64,000 bases of DNA, taken from assembly GCF_035653575.1 (NCBI RefSeq), contig NZ_DASRBQ010000027.1, forward strand, positions 1 through 64,000. Direction: 5' to 3'. Below are positions 16,095 to 24,440 of the stretch, one piece after another. Under the pieces are notes generated by a model that saw nothing but the letters and a program-made list of their open reading frames with translations, had not been told where the DNA came from and did no database searches. The position numbers were made by a program, and so were the translations under genes. Position 1 is the stretch's first letter, and the number at the start of each line of letters is the position of its first letter. Source of the DNA: Actinocrinis sp035653575 (GTDB lineage Bacteria; Actinomycetota; Actinomycetes; Streptomycetales; Catenulisporaceae).

Positions 16095-16571
16095 ATGTGC
16101 GAGTACTGCGGCTGCCAGAGCGTGCCCGCGATCGGCGAGCTGGCGGACGAGCACGAGCGGGCGTTGGAGCTGGTCGCCCAGGCGCGCGTGGCGCACCGTG
16201 ACGGCGACCTGGCGCGGATGGCGCACATCGCGCAGCGGATCGCCGACCTGCTCGCCCCGCACTTCGCGGTCGAGGAGGAGGGTTTGTTCCCGGCTCTCGC
16301 GGCGGAGTTCCCCGAGCAGGTCGCCTCGCTGCGTCGTGAGCACGCTGCGCTGAGCGCGGTGCTGGCCGGGGCCGGCGACGTGCCGCTGTGGGACTGCTCG
16401 TGGGCGGCGCGTATTCTCGGCGCCCTCGACCTGTTGCAGTGGCACGTTCTGAAGGAGCAGGACGGGGTATTCCCGGCCGCGCTCGCGACGCTGCACACCG
16501 CGGACTGGGAGGCCCTCGATGCGGTGCGCGACCGCATCGGCTCGAAGCTGGCGCACCCCGTCGGCGCCTGA
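16095..16571 (+). CDS. Hemerythrin HHE-domain protein
   Basis: A 158-residue four-helix bundle with the iron-ligand pattern DEHERALE, HFAVEEEGLFPAL, LRREHAALSAVL and WHVLKEQDGVFPA, so a di-iron oxygen- or NO-binding centre is likely. The N-terminus carries a Cys-rich MCEYCGCQS motif seen in many actinobacterial hemerythrins. ATG has a GGAGGA ribosome site 4 nt upstream. It follows the DUF7455-like gene and ends at a strong bidirectional stem-loop. An oxygen- or NO-related protein fits the proposed hypoxia regulon. Confidence 0.87.
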   Translation: MCEYCGCQSVPAIGELADEHERALELVAQARVAHRDGDLARMAHIAQRIADLLAPHFAVEEEGLFPALAAEFPEQVASLRREHAALSAVLAGAGDVPLWDCSWAARILGALDLLQWHVLKEQDGVFPAALATLHTADWEALDAVRDRIGSKLAHPVGA

Positions 16572-16584
16572 CCTCGCCGAAGAA

Positions 16585-16611
16585 GGCCCGGCCGAACAAT
16601 GCGGCCGGGCC
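16585..16611. terminator. Bidirectional stem-loop terminator
   Basis: A perfect 10-bp stem (GGCCCGGCCG / CGGCCGGGCC) with a 7-nt A-rich loop, placed between the convergent hemerythrin and DUF1062 genes. Confidence 0.8.
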
Positions 16612-16692
16612 ACCCTCAGCCGGTCGAACTCGCTGTCGCCTGACGAAGCGTCGGCGGGCCTGCGCGAGCGGCTTGCGGAGACCTCGCGCGCG

Positions 16693-17271
16693 TCATGAGC
16701 CGGAACCGGCCTCGACGGTGAACGCGAAGTCCTGATGCGCCTTGGTCTCCAGGTTCAGCGGCAGGCGGATACGCCCTGATGCCACCATGCGCCGCACCTC
16801 CCCGCGGCTGAGGCCGAGTCCGGACATGAGCAGTCGTTCCACGCGGATCGGCGCGGGCAGCTCGAAGCCGACGAACACGGTGAGCGAGTGAGGGTCCTGC
16901 GGCGAGTAGAACGGCAGGTCCGTCTCCAGCCGCCAGGTGCCGGTCCAGTCGAGCCGGTATCCGCTCTTGGCCGCCAGCGACGCGTTCATCGCCAGCGCAC
17001 GCACCATCGCCGGGTCGTTGTTCTCGAACGCCAACCGGCGCGCGGGCTCGAGCTGCTGCACGTGGCGCCGTTCGTGGACGGGCACCTTCGAGGTGTTGCC
17101 GCAGGCCTCGCAGCACAGCAGCAGCCAGACGTCGAGGAGCTTGCCGTTCGCGTTGACGCGGAACCTGCCCGAGGGGCGGTGGCGCGTTCCGGGGCAGTCG
17201 ACGCAGGGTTTTACGATGGCGGGCAGGCCGAGTTCGCGCACGGCCCACAGCGCCTTGCGATCAGTATTCAC
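16693..17271 (-). CDS. DUF1062 family protein
   Basis: A 192-residue protein with the DUF1062 layout. Two CxxC pairs form a zinc ribbon (KPCVDCPGTRHRPSGRFRVN and LLCCEACGNTSKVPVHERR). The C-terminal half ends in a small S4-like segment, RVERLLMSGLGLSRGEVRRMVASGRIRLPL, suggesting RNA binding. Function is unknown. It stands alone, convergent with the hemerythrin gene, and is separated from the sigma factor by a 270-bp gap with no recognisable gene. Confidence 0.8.
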   Translation of the reverse strand: MNTDRKALWAVRELGLPAIVKPCVDCPGTRHRPSGRFRVNANGKLLDVWLLLCCEACGNTSKVPVHERRHVQQLEPARRLAFENNDPAMVRALAMNASLAAKSGYRLDWTGTWRLETDLPFYSPQDPHSLTVFVGFELPAPIRVERLLMSGLGLSRGEVRRMVASGRIRLPLNLETKAHQDFAFTVEAGSGS

Positions 17272-17543
17272 CTATTGATTGATTTCAGGGTTCAGCGGGA
17301 GCGCTCGCGGTCAGGCCGCGGCCCCCGGGATCCGGCGGTGCACACGCGGACGCGACGACCGGCCGGGCCGAGTGGTCAGGCTCCGGGGTCGAACGCGCGA
17401 CAAGTCAACTGCAGTACGTGGCAGCGCTTACAGATCCATGCGGGCCATCGTGGGGGAGTCGGCGAGACGTGGGCAACTCATTTTCCGCCGCCGCGGGGAT
17501 TCGCGGCTGCCGAGACCGCGGCGAACCGGGCCGAACGTGACCC

Positions 17544-18689
17544 TCAGCGAGGCTGGCGCGCATTGAGCCGGGCGGCCTGGCGGGTGAGATGGTCGCGCTC
17601 GGCGAGGTTGGGCGCCTTGTGGGCGGCCTCCGCGTACAGCCGCGCTGCCGTTTCCATATCTCCATCGCGTTCGTGCAGGTACGCCGCGACGGCCGTGTAG
17701 CGGGGGAGTGAGGCGTCCAGCGTCGTAAGGGCCGCCAGGCCGGCCCGCGGTCCGTCGGCCTCACCGACCGCGACCGCGCGGTTGAGCCGGACGACCGGGC
17801 TGTCCGTCAGCCGCACCAGTTCGTCATACCATTCGACGATCTGCACCCAGTCAGTCTCCGCCGCGGTGGGCGCGTCAGCGTGCAGGGCGGCGATAGCGGC
17901 CTGCGCCTGGAACTCGCCGAGCTGGTCGCGGGCGAGTGCCGCTTGCAGGATGTCGATGCCCTCTGCGATCAGCCTGGTGTTCCAACGGCCGCGGTCCTGC
18001 TGCGCGAGCGGCACCAGGCTGCCGTCGGGCGCGGTCCGGGCGGCGCGCCGGGCGTGGTGCAGCAGCATCAGCGCGAGCAGCCCCGCCACCTCGGGATGGG
18101 CGATCGCGGCCGCGAGCTGCCGGGCGAGCCGGATGGCCTCGGCGGCCAGGTCGACGTCGCCGCTGTAGCCCTCGTTGAAGACCAGATACAGGACGCGCAG
18201 CACGGTGGCGACGTCCCCGGGCTGGTCGAGCCGCACGTCGGCGATGGTGCGCTTGGCGCGGCTGATGCGCTGAGCCATGGTCGCCTCCGGAACCAAATAC
18301 GCCTCAGCGATCTGACGCGTCGTCAGACCGCCGACGGCGCGCAGGGTGAGCGCCACCGCGGACGCCGGCGTCAGCGACGGGTGCGCGCACAGGAAGTACA
18401 GCTGGAGCGTGTCGTCCACGGCGGGAGCCGGGCCGGCCGGCGGCTCCTCGTGCACGACCAGCTCCCGCCCGCGCCGCGAGCTCTCGGCGCGGGCGGCGTC
18501 GAGGAACCTGCGCCAGGCGGCCGTGACCAGCCACGCCTTCTGGTCGCGCGGCGGGTCCTTCGGCCAGGTCTCCAGCGCCTTGATGAGGGCTTCCTGCACG
18601 GCGTCCTCGGCCGACGCGAAATCCGCGCCGCGCCGGACGAGGACGGCGATCACCGCGGGCACGAGCTCCCGCAGCAGCGACTCGTTCAC
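17544..18689 (-). CDS. ECF42-type RNA polymerase sigma factor
   Basis: The 381-residue protein has sigma region 2 (FASAEDAVQEALIKALETWPKDPP and KAWLVTAAWRRFLDAAR), region 4 (LTTRQIAEAYLVPEATMAQRISRAKRTI) and a 200-residue C-terminal extension with TPR-like helices (YTAVAAYLHERDGDMETAARLYAEA). This extension and the adjacent YCII gene are the defining features of the ECF42 group, which has no anti-sigma factor. The extension is thought to control activity. GTG/ATG choice puts the start 7 bp after the YCII stop. Confidence 0.9.
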   Translation of the reverse strand: MNESLLRELVPAVIAVLVRRGADFASAEDAVQEALIKALETWPKDPPRDQKAWLVTAAWRRFLDAARAESSRRGRELVVHEEPPAGPAPAVDDTLQLYFLCAHPSLTPASAVALTLRAVGGLTTRQIAEAYLVPEATMAQRISRAKRTIADVRLDQPGDVATVLRVLYLVFNEGYSGDVDLAAEAIRLARQLAAAIAHPEVAGLLALMLLHHARRAARTAPDGSLVPLAQQDRGRWNTRLIAEGIDILQAALARDQLGEFQAQAAIAALHADAPTAAETDWVQIVEWYDELVRLTDSPVVRLNRAVAVGEADGPRAGLAALTTLDASLPRYTAVAAYLHERDGDMETAARLYAEAAHKAPNLAERDHLTRQAARLNARQPR

Positions 18690-18696
18690 GCGGCCG

Positions 18697-19104
18697 TTAC
18701 TCCGTCACCGTGGGCGGCTCGGCCAGGAACGGACGCAGCTCGAGCCACTCGTGGATCGGCTTGCCGCCCGCCCCGGGGGCGGCCGACAGTTCGCCGGCCA
18801 GCTCGAGCGCGCGCTCGTAGCTGTCGACGTCGATCACCATCCAGCCGGCGATCAGGTCCTTGGTCTCCGCGAACGGGCCGTCGGTGACCGGCGGGCGCCC
18901 CTCGCCGTCGTAGCGCACGAACGTGCCCTCGGGGGAGGGCGCCTGAGCGTCGACGAACTCACCGGTCCGCTCCAGCCGGGCCGCGAAGTCACGCATGTAC
19001 TGCATGTGCGCCGAGATCTCCTCGGGTGTCCACTTGTCCATCGGCACGTCGTTGACCGGCGCCGGGCCGCCGCGGTAGTGCTTGAGCAGCAGGTACTTGG
19101 CCAT
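18697..19104 (-). CDS. YCII/DGPF family protein
   Basis: A 135-residue ferredoxin-like fold beginning MAKYLLLKHYRGG and containing the DGPF motif TDGPFAETKDLIAGWMVIDVDSYERALELAGEL with the conserved His/Asp region. It lies directly upstream of the ECF42 sigma factor (7-bp gap), the standard pairing. Its biochemical role is not established; a ligand-binding or small enzymatic role is assumed. The ATG has GAGGAGACGCACG upstream. Confidence 0.88.
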   Translation of the reverse strand: MAKYLLLKHYRGGPAPVNDVPMDKWTPEEISAHMQYMRDFAARLERTGEFVDAQAPSPEGTFVRYDGEGRPPVTDGPFAETKDLIAGWMVIDVDSYERALELAGELSAAPGAGGKPIHEWLELRPFLAEPPTVTE

Positions 19105-19209
19105 CGTGCGTCTCCTCGGTGCTGGTGCGACCCATTGTGGCCGCCTTCACCCCGGGGACGGAGCGCAGAGCCGGTTCTCGACATCGCCGCCCAAGATTTT
19201 TCCGCCCGG

Positions 19210-20358
19210 TCAGCTTGCACCGCTCGATGCCGCTGCGGCGATCCTCGGCCGCCGCGGCCGGACGGCCAAGGTGAGGATCAGCAGGACTTCCGCGGCGAGC
19301 AGGTAAGCCCCGATCCAGAGGTAGGGAGTGAACGCCGCGCGCTGGATGACGTCGAAGCCCAGCAGCCTTATCACCTGGAACCCAGTGTTGATGGACAGGG
19401 CGTCGGCGGCGCTCGGCAGCACGAGAAGCAGCGGGGCGGCGACGACGAGACACGCGACCAGGCCGCCGACGCTACGGCGCGCTTGACGCAGGATCATCGC
19501 GGCGACGACGCCCACGCAGCCGAGCTCGAACAGACGCGAAGGTAGCCACACGCTCTGGATCAACGTGTAGGAAGGATGACCCGCCAGTTGCACAAGGGCG
19601 TCGCCGGTTAGCAGCAGCGAGATGCCGGTGAGGACCACCGCCGCCGACCACCATCTCGGCTGCGAGACCTGTGCTGCGTCACGATGAAAGCCCAGCAGCC
19701 CCGCAATCAGTGGGATGACACACAACACCAGCATGGCGCACGGGTTGGCCCACCGCGCGTCAGGTCCGATGCCGAACACCCATGGGGACGTGGCGAGGAA
19801 CAGCATCGAGCTGGCGGTCATCAGCAGCAATCCGGTTCGGCGCCGTCCGCGCAGGAGTGCCGCCGCGGCCAGACACGGCATCAGCAGGCCGCACGCGGCA
19901 AGGCTCGCGGGCTCCCAGGAGTGAAAACCGAGGTGCTGTAAGAGTGCGCCGATCCCCGGCTCGCCGTTGAGGGTGATCGACTGCCGCGGCGTGCCCGCCT
20001 GCAGCACCAGCCCGAGCAGTGCGATCAGTCGCAGGCTCTCACCGGCCGTCCGCGCCCGTGGGCTCGCTCCGGGGGCGCCGCTGCGCAGCCGGAGCGAGAG
20101 GCCGAGCATGCTGAGCCACTCGCCGAACGACGGACGCTTCCGGCCCGCGTCTGCCGCGCCGTCCAGCATGGTGGTGAGCATTTCCTCGCCGCGCTGCTCG
20201 CGGAAGGCACGCGGCAGAAGGCTTAGAACTCTGCGATACCGCCGCGCCACCGCCTCCGCTGCGTCTGCTGGCTCCGCTGCGTTCGTTGGCTTCGCCGTAT
20301 CCGATGGCTTCGCCGCGCCCGCGCCATTCGAGCCTTGACGCTCCCCGTGCGTGTTCAT
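19210..20358 (-). CDS. PadR-coupled multi-pass membrane protein
   Basis: A 382-residue protein. The first 45 residues are a low-complexity Ala-Lys-Pro-Asp repeat. Residues 46-75 (RRYRRVLSLLPRAFREQRGEEMLTTML) match the cytoplasmic start common to PadR-linked permease-like proteins. Seven to nine hydrophobic helices follow. No ATPase partner is adjacent, so transport is not implied. Its ATG overlaps the PadR stop as ATGA, showing translational coupling. Likely autoregulated with PadR. Confidence 0.75.
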   Translation of the reverse strand: MNTHGERQGSNGAGAAKPSDTAKPTNAAEPADAAEAVARRYRRVLSLLPRAFREQRGEEMLTTMLDGAADAGRKRPSFGEWLSMLGLSLRLRSGAPGASPRARTAGESLRLIALLGLVLQAGTPRQSITLNGEPGIGALLQHLGFHSWEPASLAACGLLMPCLAAAALLRGRRRTGLLLMTASSMLFLATSPWVFGIGPDARWANPCAMLVLCVIPLIAGLLGFHRDAAQVSQPRWWSAAVVLTGISLLLTGDALVQLAGHPSYTLIQSVWLPSRLFELGCVGVVAAMILRQARRSVGGLVACLVVAAPLLLVLPSAADALSINTGFQVIRLLGFDVIQRAAFTPYLWIGAYLLAAEVLLILTLAVRPRRPRIAAAASSGAS

Positions 20359-20741
20359 GCTCCCGCTCCCGCCGTTGCCGTGCCCGGACCGTGCTTCAGA
20401 CCGTTGATCTGGATGCGTACCCCGCGGGCTTGCAGCCGCTGCGCCGCGGCCTTCGCGTTGGCCGCGATACGTTGCGTGTCCTCAGCCAGGGCGGCGACCC
20501 CCTGGTCAGTGAGCCGGTAGTAGCGGCGCAGCCGGCCCGAGTCGACCTCGTCGTGGTCCGGCTCGAGCAGCCCCTCGTCCGTGAGCCGTTCGAGCGCGCC
20601 GTAGAGCGTGCCGACTTTCAGCTGGGTGCGGCCGTCGGAAAGCTGGGCTACTTCCTGAGCGATCCCATATCCGTGCCGAGGCTGGTCGGCGAGGGCGGTG
20701 AGGATCAGGAAGACCTGCTCCGTCCTGGTGGAGGATTTCAT
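20355..20741 (-). CDS. PadR family transcriptional regulator
   Basis: A 128-residue winged-helix repressor: TEQVFLILTALADQPRHGYGIAQEV, GTLYGALERLTDEGLLEPDHDEVDSGRLRRYYRLTDQG are the PadR landmarks, followed by a short dimerisation helix. The 5' end has no ribosome site: three bases before ATG lies a perfect palindrome that contains a TATATA -10-like box, so the mRNA is probably leaderless and self-repressed. It forms an operon with the membrane protein that follows. Confidence 0.9.
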   Translation of the reverse strand: MKSSTRTEQVFLILTALADQPRHGYGIAQEVAQLSDGRTQLKVGTLYGALERLTDEGLLEPDHDEVDSGRLRRYYRLTDQGVAALAEDTQRIAANAKAAAQRLQARGVRIQINGLKHGPGTATAGAGA

Positions 20742-20762
20742 GTGACGATATATATCGTCTCA
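20742..20762 (-). promoter_or_regulatory. PadR operator overlapping the -10 region
   Basis: GACGATATATATCGTC (20744-20759) is a perfect 16-bp palindrome ending 2 bp before the padR ATG. The TATATA inside it sits at -13 to -8 if transcription starts at the A of ATG. Similar CGATATATCG operators are known for actinobacterial PadR proteins. Confidence 0.75.
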
Positions 20763-20874
20763 CGAGTTATAGGGCAAGGGCTGGTGCGCCGGAGATCGCG
20801 CGATCGAGGCCGGCGCGCCCGCCGTCATAGCAGCTTGCTGATGATCGAGCCGCCGATACCGACCGCTACCGGTC

Positions 20875-21483
20875 TCAGGCCGGGTGGTCGACGGCGGCCG
20901 TGATCAGCGCCTCGAGCTGTCGAGCGACCTGGTCGAAGGGCCGGATGCTCTGGCTGGCGCGGCTCATCGCGACGGCGCCCTCGACCGCCCCGACGATCAG
21001 GGCGGAGAGGGCGGCGGCCTGAGCCGGGTCGGTGCCCTGCTCGCGTAGCACGTCGGCGAGCAGCCGCTGCCACTCCTCGAAGGCTGCGGCTGCGGCCGCG
21101 ATAGGCGGCGGGTTCTGCTCACCGGAGGGCTCCTCGACAGCGACGGCCAGCACGGCGCAGCCGGCCCGGAAGTCGCTCTCCAGAAGCACACCGCGCCAAT
21201 GCTTGAGAAAGGCGCGCAGCCCGGCGACGGGTCCCGCGTGAATCCGCCTGCGCAGCACCTCGGCGACCTTCGCGCCCGCGTACTGCACCGCCTCGGTGGC
21301 CAATTGCGCTTTGCCGTCCGGGAAGTAGTGGTAAGTCGAGCCGAGCGGGGCCCGGGTGTGTTTGGCTAGTTCGCGCACGCTGGTCGCGTTGAGTCCGCGC
21401 CTGCTGATCATGTCGGCCGCGCCGGCCACGATCTTCTGCCGGGCCGTGGGCTGGTGCCTGGCGGTGGTCATTTCGCGCATCAC
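20875..21483 (-). CDS. TetR family regulator (LmrA/YxaF type)
   Basis: A 202-residue repressor with an N-terminal HTH (ARQKIVAGAADMISRRGLNATSVRELAKHTRAPLGSTYHYFPDGKAQL) and a ligand domain of the LmrA-YxaF subgroup (DFRAGCAVLAVAVEE). Two ATGs in a row plus one four codons later are possible starts; GGAGAGGAG stands before the first. It is divergent from the zinc dehydrogenase, which it probably represses through the palindrome between them. Confidence 0.87.
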   Translation of the reverse strand: MMREMTTARHQPTARQKIVAGAADMISRRGLNATSVRELAKHTRAPLGSTYHYFPDGKAQLATEAVQYAGAKVAEVLRRRIHAGPVAGLRAFLKHWRGVLLESDFRAGCAVLAVAVEEPSGEQNPPPIAAAAAAFEEWQRLLADVLREQGTDPAQAAALSALIVGAVEGAVAMSRASQSIRPFDQVARQLEALITAAVDHPA

Positions 21484-21500
21484 TCCTCTCCAGCCCTGGC

Positions 21501-21516
21501 TATAACGATCGATATA
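21501..21516. promoter_or_regulatory. TetR operator candidate
   Basis: TATAACGATCGATATA is a 16-bp palindrome with one mismatched pair, placed 18 bp upstream of the tetR ATG and 84 bp before the divergent dehydrogenase. Confidence 0.55.
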
Positions 21517-21599
21517 CTCTAGCCTGGCTGCTTCTATAACAGCGTCATAGACGGTGCCGCGGGCGATGGCGCGGTGCGGGGTGTGAAAGGTGGGGGCGG

Positions 21600-22745
21600 G
21601 TGCGTGAGCTGATCTACGTCGCGAAGCGGACGGTCGCCTGGCATGAGACCAGGGATCCGAGGCTGCAGGCCGACAGCGACGCGATCGTCGCTCCGGTCGC
21701 GGCGACCAGCTGCCACGTGGACGCGATGATCCTGGCCGGACAGGGCCTCATCCCGCCGCCGTTCCCCATCGGGCACGAGTGCGTGGCCCGCGTGGTCGAG
21801 GTCGGCGACACCGTCGCCCACGTGAGCCCGGGCGACCTGGTGGTGGTGCCCTGGGCGATCTCCTGCGGCCGCTGCGACCGGTGCCGGGCGGGGTTCACCG
21901 CGCACTGCGAATCAGTGCCCTACATGGCGATGTACGGCGCGCCGCTCGGCGGTTCCTGGGGCGGGCTGTTCTCCGACCTGGTGCTGGTGCCGTGGGCCGA
22001 CGCGATGCTGGTGCCGCTGCCCGCCGGACTCGACCCGGTCGCGATGGCCTCGGCCAGCGACAACTGGTCGCTGTCCTGGCGCCTGGTCGCCCCGCATCTG
22101 AAGGCCAGGCCCGGCTCCCGGGTCCTAGTCGTCGCGCGCGGCAGCATCGGACTGTACGTATGCGATATCGCCCGCGCGCTCGGCGCCGGCGACGTGCTGT
22201 ACGTCGATCCCGACCCCGCGCACCGCAAGATCGCCGAGGGCTTCGGGGCCCGCACCGCCGAATCCCTCGACCCGGTGCGCCACGGCTTCGACCTGGCCGT
22301 GGAGGCCACCGGCCGCGTCGAGGAGCTGGCCGCGGCGCTCAAGTGCCTGGCCCCGGAAGGGTTCTGCGAAAGCGCCGGCAACCACTTCCGCCCCGGCGAA
22401 CTGCCGCTGCTGGACATGTACCTGACCGGCGTCACGCTGCGCGTCGCCCGCGACAATGTGCGCGCTCACATCCCCGACGCCCTCGCCCTGGCCGAGAGCG
22501 CCGAGGTCAATCCCGAGCGCGTCGTCTCCGACGTGCTCGACTGGGAGCAACTGCCCGACGCCCTGCCCGAGAACCGCCTCAAGCCCGTCTTCGTCCGGGA
22601 CCTGCCCTCGCGCCCCGCTGCGCCGCCGGCCGCGTCGCGCGGACGATTCGGCAGAAAACCGCGGGCCCGCCCGGCGAAACCGGACGAGCCCGCAGACGAT
22701 GGCTGGTTCACTGCTGCAACTCGCGGTAATGCTGGCGCCAAATGA
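21600..22745 (+). CDS. Zinc-dependent medium-chain dehydrogenase
   Basis: A 381-residue MDR-family oxidoreductase. The catalytic zinc site is seen in ATSCHVDAM and FPIGHECVARVVEVGDTV; the structural zinc Cys set is CGRCDRCRAGFTAHC. The nucleotide-binding domain has SRVLVVARGSIGLYVCDIARALGA, where the usual GxGxxG is changed to RGSIG, so cofactor binding may be unusual. Substrate is unknown; alcohols, glucose or threonine are typical. The last 50 residues are a basic Pro/Arg-rich tail not found in the family. GTG start with GGTGGGGGCGG before it. Its 3' end overlaps the convergent cytochrome gene by 38 bp. Confidence 0.82.
   Translation: MRELIYVAKRTVAWHETRDPRLQADSDAIVAPVAATSCHVDAMILAGQGLIPPPFPIGHECVARVVEVGDTVAHVSPGDLVVVPWAISCGRCDRCRAGFTAHCESVPYMAMYGAPLGGSWGGLFSDLVLVPWADAMLVPLPAGLDPVAMASASDNWSLSWRLVAPHLKARPGSRVLVVARGSIGLYVCDIARALGAGDVLYVDPDPAHRKIAEGFGARTAESLDPVRHGFDLAVEATGRVEELAAALKCLAPEGFCESAGNHFRPGELPLLDMYLTGVTLRVARDNVRAHIPDALALAESAEVNPERVVSDVLDWEQLPDALPENRLKPVFVRDLPSRPAAPPAASRGRFGRKPRARPAKPDEPADDGWFTAATRGNAGAK
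22661..22693. terminator. Nested stem-loop at convergent gene ends
   Basis: GCGGGC/GCCCGC outer arms and CCGG/CCGG inner arms around a CGAAA-type loop. It lies within the dehydrogenase 3' end, 14 bp after the stop of the convergent cytochrome gene. Confidence 0.5.
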
Positions 22746-23649
22746 GCCGGTAGACCGGCACCAGGCGGGGGATCGAGCGCAGGCCGGGGATGAAGGGCAC
22801 GAACACGAACACCAGTGAGAGCACCGCCATGACGCCCCAGACCAGCGCGTCGGCGTTGTCCGAGCTGTTGAACGGCGAGATCTGGTACCAGAAGGTGTAG
22901 AGCCACAGCCAGGCCTGGCCCGGGAAGTTCCCGGTCTCGTTCATCATGCCCCACTGGTCGCCGCTCAGGTGCTGGGCGTCGGCCCGGGCCGCGAGGTCGG
23001 AGCCGTCGGCGAGGAAGAGCAGCGGCAGGGTGTAATCGGTTTGATAGAAGCCGCCCTCGGAGAGCAGGGCGCCGTCGAGCGATCCGGTCTGCGCCTGCTG
23101 CAGCAGTCGCCCGAGCAGCACCGGGACCGGTCCGAACGTGTCGGAGGCGGCGACCTTCGCCGGATCGTTGTTCGCCTTGGTCAGCGCGTCCGAGTAGGCG
23201 CCGGTCCACTTCGCCTGCTGATCGGCGCTCGCCGCGTTATACGTGCTCAGCGCGGAGGTCACGGCCGGACCCTGCGGCGCGGCGGCCAGCGGGCCGAGGA
23301 CGAAGGCCTGCGCAGCGTCGATCGGGTGAGTGACCCCGGCCGCCTTCGCCAGCGCGAGCGGCCCGAGCTTCTGGCCGTCCGCGGCGCTGTTGTACGGCGG
23401 CCCATAACTGGCCGTGCCGCTTGAACCGTCGAGCTCCGCGAGCGCGGTCGCGGTGAAGTCGCCGGGATCGGCCTTGGACCAGGAGGCGATCGTCATCGGC
23501 TTCTCGTCCGGGGAGGAGAACACCGCCGCGAGTACGAAGGTCAGCGCCAGCACCGCGACGAGCGCGATCGTGAACTCCTTGACCAGGTCGTACCGACGCG
23601 AGCCGAAGGAGTAGGGATCGGGTTCGGCGTGCAGGGAGTGGCTGGTCAT
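22708..23649 (-). CDS. Cytochrome b C-terminal-like membrane subunit
   Basis: A 313-residue protein with one helix near the start (VKEFTIALVAVLALTFVLAAVF), a 200-residue loop presumed outside the membrane (DEKPMTIASWSKADPGD...), and two helices at the end including WGVMAVLSLVFVFVPFIPGLRSIPRLVPVYRLIW. That closing motif is typical of the C-terminal cytochrome b/subunit IV part in actinobacteria. No heme-ligand His pair is seen. Its ATG overlaps the stop of the cytochrome b N-terminal gene (ATGA). Likely the quinone-site half of a split cytochrome b. Confidence 0.72.
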   Translation of the reverse strand: MTSHSLHAEPDPYSFGSRRYDLVKEFTIALVAVLALTFVLAAVFSSPDEKPMTIASWSKADPGDFTATALAELDGSSGTASYGPPYNSAADGQKLGPLALAKAAGVTHPIDAAQAFVLGPLAAAPQGPAVTSALSTYNAASADQQAKWTGAYSDALTKANNDPAKVAASDTFGPVPVLLGRLLQQAQTGSLDGALLSEGGFYQTDYTLPLLFLADGSDLAARADAQHLSGDQWGMMNETGNFPGQAWLWLYTFWYQISPFNSSDNADALVWGVMAVLSLVFVFVPFIPGLRSIPRLVPVYRLIWRQHYRELQQ

Positions 23650-24440
23650 CGCGCGGCCTCCTCCTCGGGCGCGGTCTCCACGACGGTGCTCCCCACGACC
23701 GTGCTCCCCACGACCGTGCTCCCCACAACCGTGCTCCCCACAACCGTGCTCTCCGCCGGTTCGGCGGACGCGGAGCGCAGTGCGATCGGCGGTACCACGC
23801 CGCGGCGGCGCACCATCAGGATGTGCAGGACGACGATCAGGCCGACGACGGCGGGCAGCAGCACGATGTGCCACATGAGCATCTGCCCGAAGTCCGTCAC
23901 GTTGAAGAAGGCGCCGATGCCGACCGAGTTCAGCCCGTCCTTGGCCTGGGTGGAGATCCACTGCGAGTCGAAGTTCTGCTGGACCAGGTAGCCGGTGAAG
24001 GCGGTTCCGACCGAGCCGAGGAACGAGACCGCGCCGGTGATCCAGGTCAGGGCGCGCCGGCCGCGCCAGGCCGCCATGAAGAACTTGCCCCACAGGTGGA
24101 TGACCATGAAGGCCATGAACAGCTCGACGCTCCACAGGTGCAGGCTGTTGAAGTAGTGCCCGACCGCTGACACGTGCCACCAGGCCGGCCCTTTGAGCGC
24201 GAGTACCGCGCCGCTGCCGAGCACGACCAGGAAGGCGGCCAGGGTCAGCACGCCGAAGACGTATATCCACGACGCGACGTGCTTCGGCTGCGTGTCCGGC
24301 AGCAGCTTGTCCGGAGGCAGCGCGCGCACTGCGCTGCGGCGCACGGCTCCGGTCCATCCCCCGGTCAGCTCGCCGTCGGTGGCGCCGGCGACGGGCGAGG
24401 GCTCCGGAGTCGGCAGCGGGGCGATCGCGTGCTCGCTCAT
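23646..24440 (-). CDS. Cytochrome b N-terminal-domain protein (diheme)
   Basis: A 264-residue membrane protein with four helices and two His pairs for two b hemes: His101/His115 (SLHLWSVELFMAFMVIHLWG) and His191/His206 (MLMWHIVLLPAVVGLIVVLHIL). The spacing matches the bc1/b6f family. It lacks the C-terminal half, which is the next gene. A run of five GSTVV pentapeptides (about residues 229-253) is encoded by 15-bp tandem repeats near the end. The start ATG overlaps the stop of the upstream small subunit. No Rieske or cytochrome c gene is nearby, so its electron partner is unknown. Confidence 0.82.
   Translation of the reverse strand: MSEHAIAPLPTPEPSPVAGATDGELTGGWTGAVRRSAVRALPPDKLLPDTQPKHVASWIYVFGVLTLAAFLVVLGSGAVLALKGPAWWHVSAVGHYFNSLHLWSVELFMAFMVIHLWGKFFMAAWRGRRALTWITGAVSFLGSVGTAFTGYLVQQNFDSQWISTQAKDGLNSVGIGAFFNVTDFGQMLMWHIVLLPAVVGLIVVLHILMVRRRGVVPPIALRSASAEPAESTVVGSTVVGSTVVGSTVVGSTVVETAPEEEAAR
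23679..23753 (-). repeat. Five near-perfect 15-bp tandem repeats in the cytochrome b gene
   Basis: Units of the type CACGACCGTGCTCCC start every 15 bp and encode repeated GSTVV at the cytoplasmic C-terminal tail. The repeat keeps frame, so length variation between strains is likely. Confidence 0.85.
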
